Shown piece after piece: positions 63,249-64,000 of a DNA stretch of 64,000 nt (positions are counted from its first letter, which is position 1; each line of letters opens with the position of its first letter). The DNA is from Pseudosulfitobacter koreensis (lineage in GTDB: Bacteria; Pseudomonadota; Alphaproteobacteria; Rhodobacterales; Rhodobacteraceae). Where the stretch lies: the NCBI RefSeq assembly GCF_024733015.1, contig NZ_JANKJG010000005.1, positions 62,001-126,000 of the forward strand, given 5' to 3'. Position numbers and translations under genes: made by a program. The notes beneath the pieces were generated by a model. The model was given only the letters and a program-made list of their open reading frames with translations, was not told the DNA's origin and ran no database searches.

Positions 63249-63311
63249 TTTTGACAGTCGCCCTGCGACTTTCTGTCAAAAGACAGGGAAACGCGGTTTT
63301 CGCGCACTGTC
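63249..63311 (+). promoter_or_regulatory. Alternating hairpins / operator-like repeats upstream of corrinoid gene
   Basis: TTTTGACAG (63249-63257) and CTGTCAAAA (63273-63281) form a perfect 9-bp inverted repeat. CTGTC (63273-63277) can instead pair with GACAG (63282-63286), and that GACAG with CTGTC (63307-63311), each pair excluding its neighbour. The ribosome-binding site AAAGG starts 3 bp beyond the last element. TTGACA with TGTCAA 17 bp away could also be a promoter covered by the repeat. It does not match SAM-II, SAM/SAH or cobalamin riboswitch sequences I know. Confidence 0.5.
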
Positions 63312-63325
63312 ATAAAGGATCTACC

Positions 63326-64000
63326 ATGTCAGACGAAGGCGATATCATCCTGTCGGAACTGGACGACGAAGAACTGGTTCAGCAGATGTTCGACGACCTT
63401 TATGACGGTCTCAAGGAAGAGATCGAAGAGGCCGTGCACCTGCTGCTCGAACGTGGCTGGGAACCATATGACATCCTGACCAAGGCGCTGGTCGGCGGCA
63501 TGACAATCGTCGGTGCCGACTTCCGCGATGGCATTCTCTTCGTGCCCGAGGTGCTGCTGGCCGCCAACGCGATGAAGGGCGGGATGTTCATTCTCAAGCC
63601 GCTTCTGGCCGAAACCGGCGCACCGCGCGTCGGCAAGATGGTCATCGGTACGGTCAAGGGCGACATCCACGACATCGGCAAAAACCTCGTCGGCATGATG
63701 ATGGAAGGTGCCGGCTTCGAGGTCGTCGATCTGGGCATCAACAACCCGGTCGAGGCCTATCTGGAAGCGCTGGAAACCGAAGGTCCCGATATCCTGGGCA
63801 TGTCGGCACTGCTTACGACCACGATGCCTTACATGAAGGTGGTGATCGACACGCTGATCGAACAGGGCAAGCGCGAGGATTACATCGTTCTGGTCGGCGG
63901 TGCGCCCCTGAACGAGGAATTCGGCAAGGCCATCGGTGCGGACGCCTATTGCCGCGATGCGGCAGTCGCTGTGGAAACGGCCAAGGACTTCATGGGCCGC
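63326..64000 (+). CDS. Corrinoid (B12-binding) protein, cobalamin module of a split methionine synthase (3' end cut by window edge)
   Basis: Cobalamin shuttle of at least 225 residues. The lower axial ligand is H115 in GTVKGDIHDIGKNLVGMMM (DxHxxG), with the helical cap domain before it (LTKALVGGMTIVGADFRDG) and the SALLTTTMPYMK and VLVGGAPLN loops after it. The first 36 residues are extremely acidic (15 Asp/Glu, one Lys). ATG 63326 follows AAAGGATC. The family ends within about ten residues, so only the extreme C-terminus is lost. With the pterin protein (6.6 kb) and homocysteine protein (60.9 kb) it completes a MetH-type cycle. Confidence 0.9.
   Translation, partial: MSDEGDIILSELDDEELVQQMFDDLYDGLKEEIEEAVHLLLERGWEPYDILTKALVGGMTIVGADFRDGILFVPEVLLAANAMKGGMFILKPLLAETGAPRVGKMVIGTVKGDIHDIGKNLVGMMMEGAGFEVVDLGINNPVEAYLEALETEGPDILGMSALLTTTMPYMKVVIDTLIEQGKREDYIVLVGGAPLNEEFGKAIGADAYCRDAAVAVETAKDFMGR

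Noticed and set aside
63228-63325. SAM-II or SAM/SAH riboswitch before the corrinoid gene
   Set aside because: Conserved loop sequences of those classes are absent; kept only as an unclassified hairpin region.
1-64000. Mobile elements or prophage
   Set aside because: No transposase, integrase, phage structural gene or target-site duplication was seen in any frame.

Overview
This GC-rich 64 kb window looks like a chromosomal segment from a marine Roseobacter-group alphaproteobacterium (Rhodobacterales). Several things point that way: a circularly permuted two-piece tmRNA, an alpha-type SspB, the F1-ATPase zeta inhibitor (DUF1476), a trgA-trgB-cysK tellurite locus, AcuI with paired BCCT transporters, a Hint-domain protein, and a methionine synthase split into separate subunits. 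Both ends cut through genes (tenA-like on the left, a corrinoid protein on the right). I see no insertion sequence, prophage, CRISPR array or rRNA operon.

Layout. 0-2 kb: thiamine-precursor salvage (TenA-like enzyme plus ABC ATPase and permease). 2-5 kb: a secreted sensor-like protein, rlmE and an exopolyphosphatase. 5.3-7.7 kb: a folate/one-carbon operon (small 'virulence factor'-domain protein, methylenetetrahydrofolate reductase, methyl-THF:corrinoid methyltransferase). 7.9-12.8 kb: a chemotaxis operon (STAS, cheY, cheA, cheW, cheR, cheY and a small protein with a CheZ-like DxxxQ motif). 12.8-13.9 kb: a non-coding stretch dominated by a degenerate repeat array with a strict 23-bp period, then cheD on the other strand. 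14.9-20.5 kb: polyamine ABC transporter and an amidohydrolase. 20.6 kb: tRNA-Ser(GGA). 20.8-30.6 kb, all minus strand: alaX, a large MscS channel, cysK, trgB, trgA, a cyclopropane-fatty-acid synthase-like enzyme, photolyase and a class V aminotransferase. 30.7-35.8 kb: two BCCT transporters, a HIT protein and acuI. 36-40 kb: DinB-like protein, a membrane protein, ssrA, chrA, sspB and a NUDIX hydrolase. 41-43 kb: fumC with three small genes. 43-50 kb: class I aldolase, P450 plus membrane hydrolase, ccdA, tusA-like, PRC-barrel and Hint proteins. 50-56.5 kb: RNase E and a dctBD-type two-component system whose regulator lacks the sigma54-contact loop. 56.6-58.8 kb: purC-purS-purQ and the ATPase zeta subunit. 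59-64 kb: MprF-like protein, homocysteine methyltransferase, radical SAM protein and corrinoid protein.

How genes work together. The pterin-domain protein at 6.6 kb, the homocysteine-domain protein at 60.9 kb and the corrinoid protein at 63.3 kb together supply the three catalytic modules of a MetH-type methionine synthase; MetF-like reductase at 5.7 kb supplies the methyl donor. Both methyltransferases end in Arg-rich tails, while the corrinoid protein begins with a very acidic helix, which suggests electrostatic docking. The tmRNA and the ClpXP adaptor SspB lie 1.5 kb apart and act in the same ribosome-rescue and degradation pathway.

The observations most worth follow-up are the 23-bp phased array, the tail/acidic-helix pairing of the split methionine synthase, the CheZ-like motif in the last che gene, the missing GAFTGA loop and inverted Walker B acids in the DctD-like regulator, and alternating hairpins upstream of the corrinoid gene. 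All coordinates and motifs were read by eye; no database search was run.
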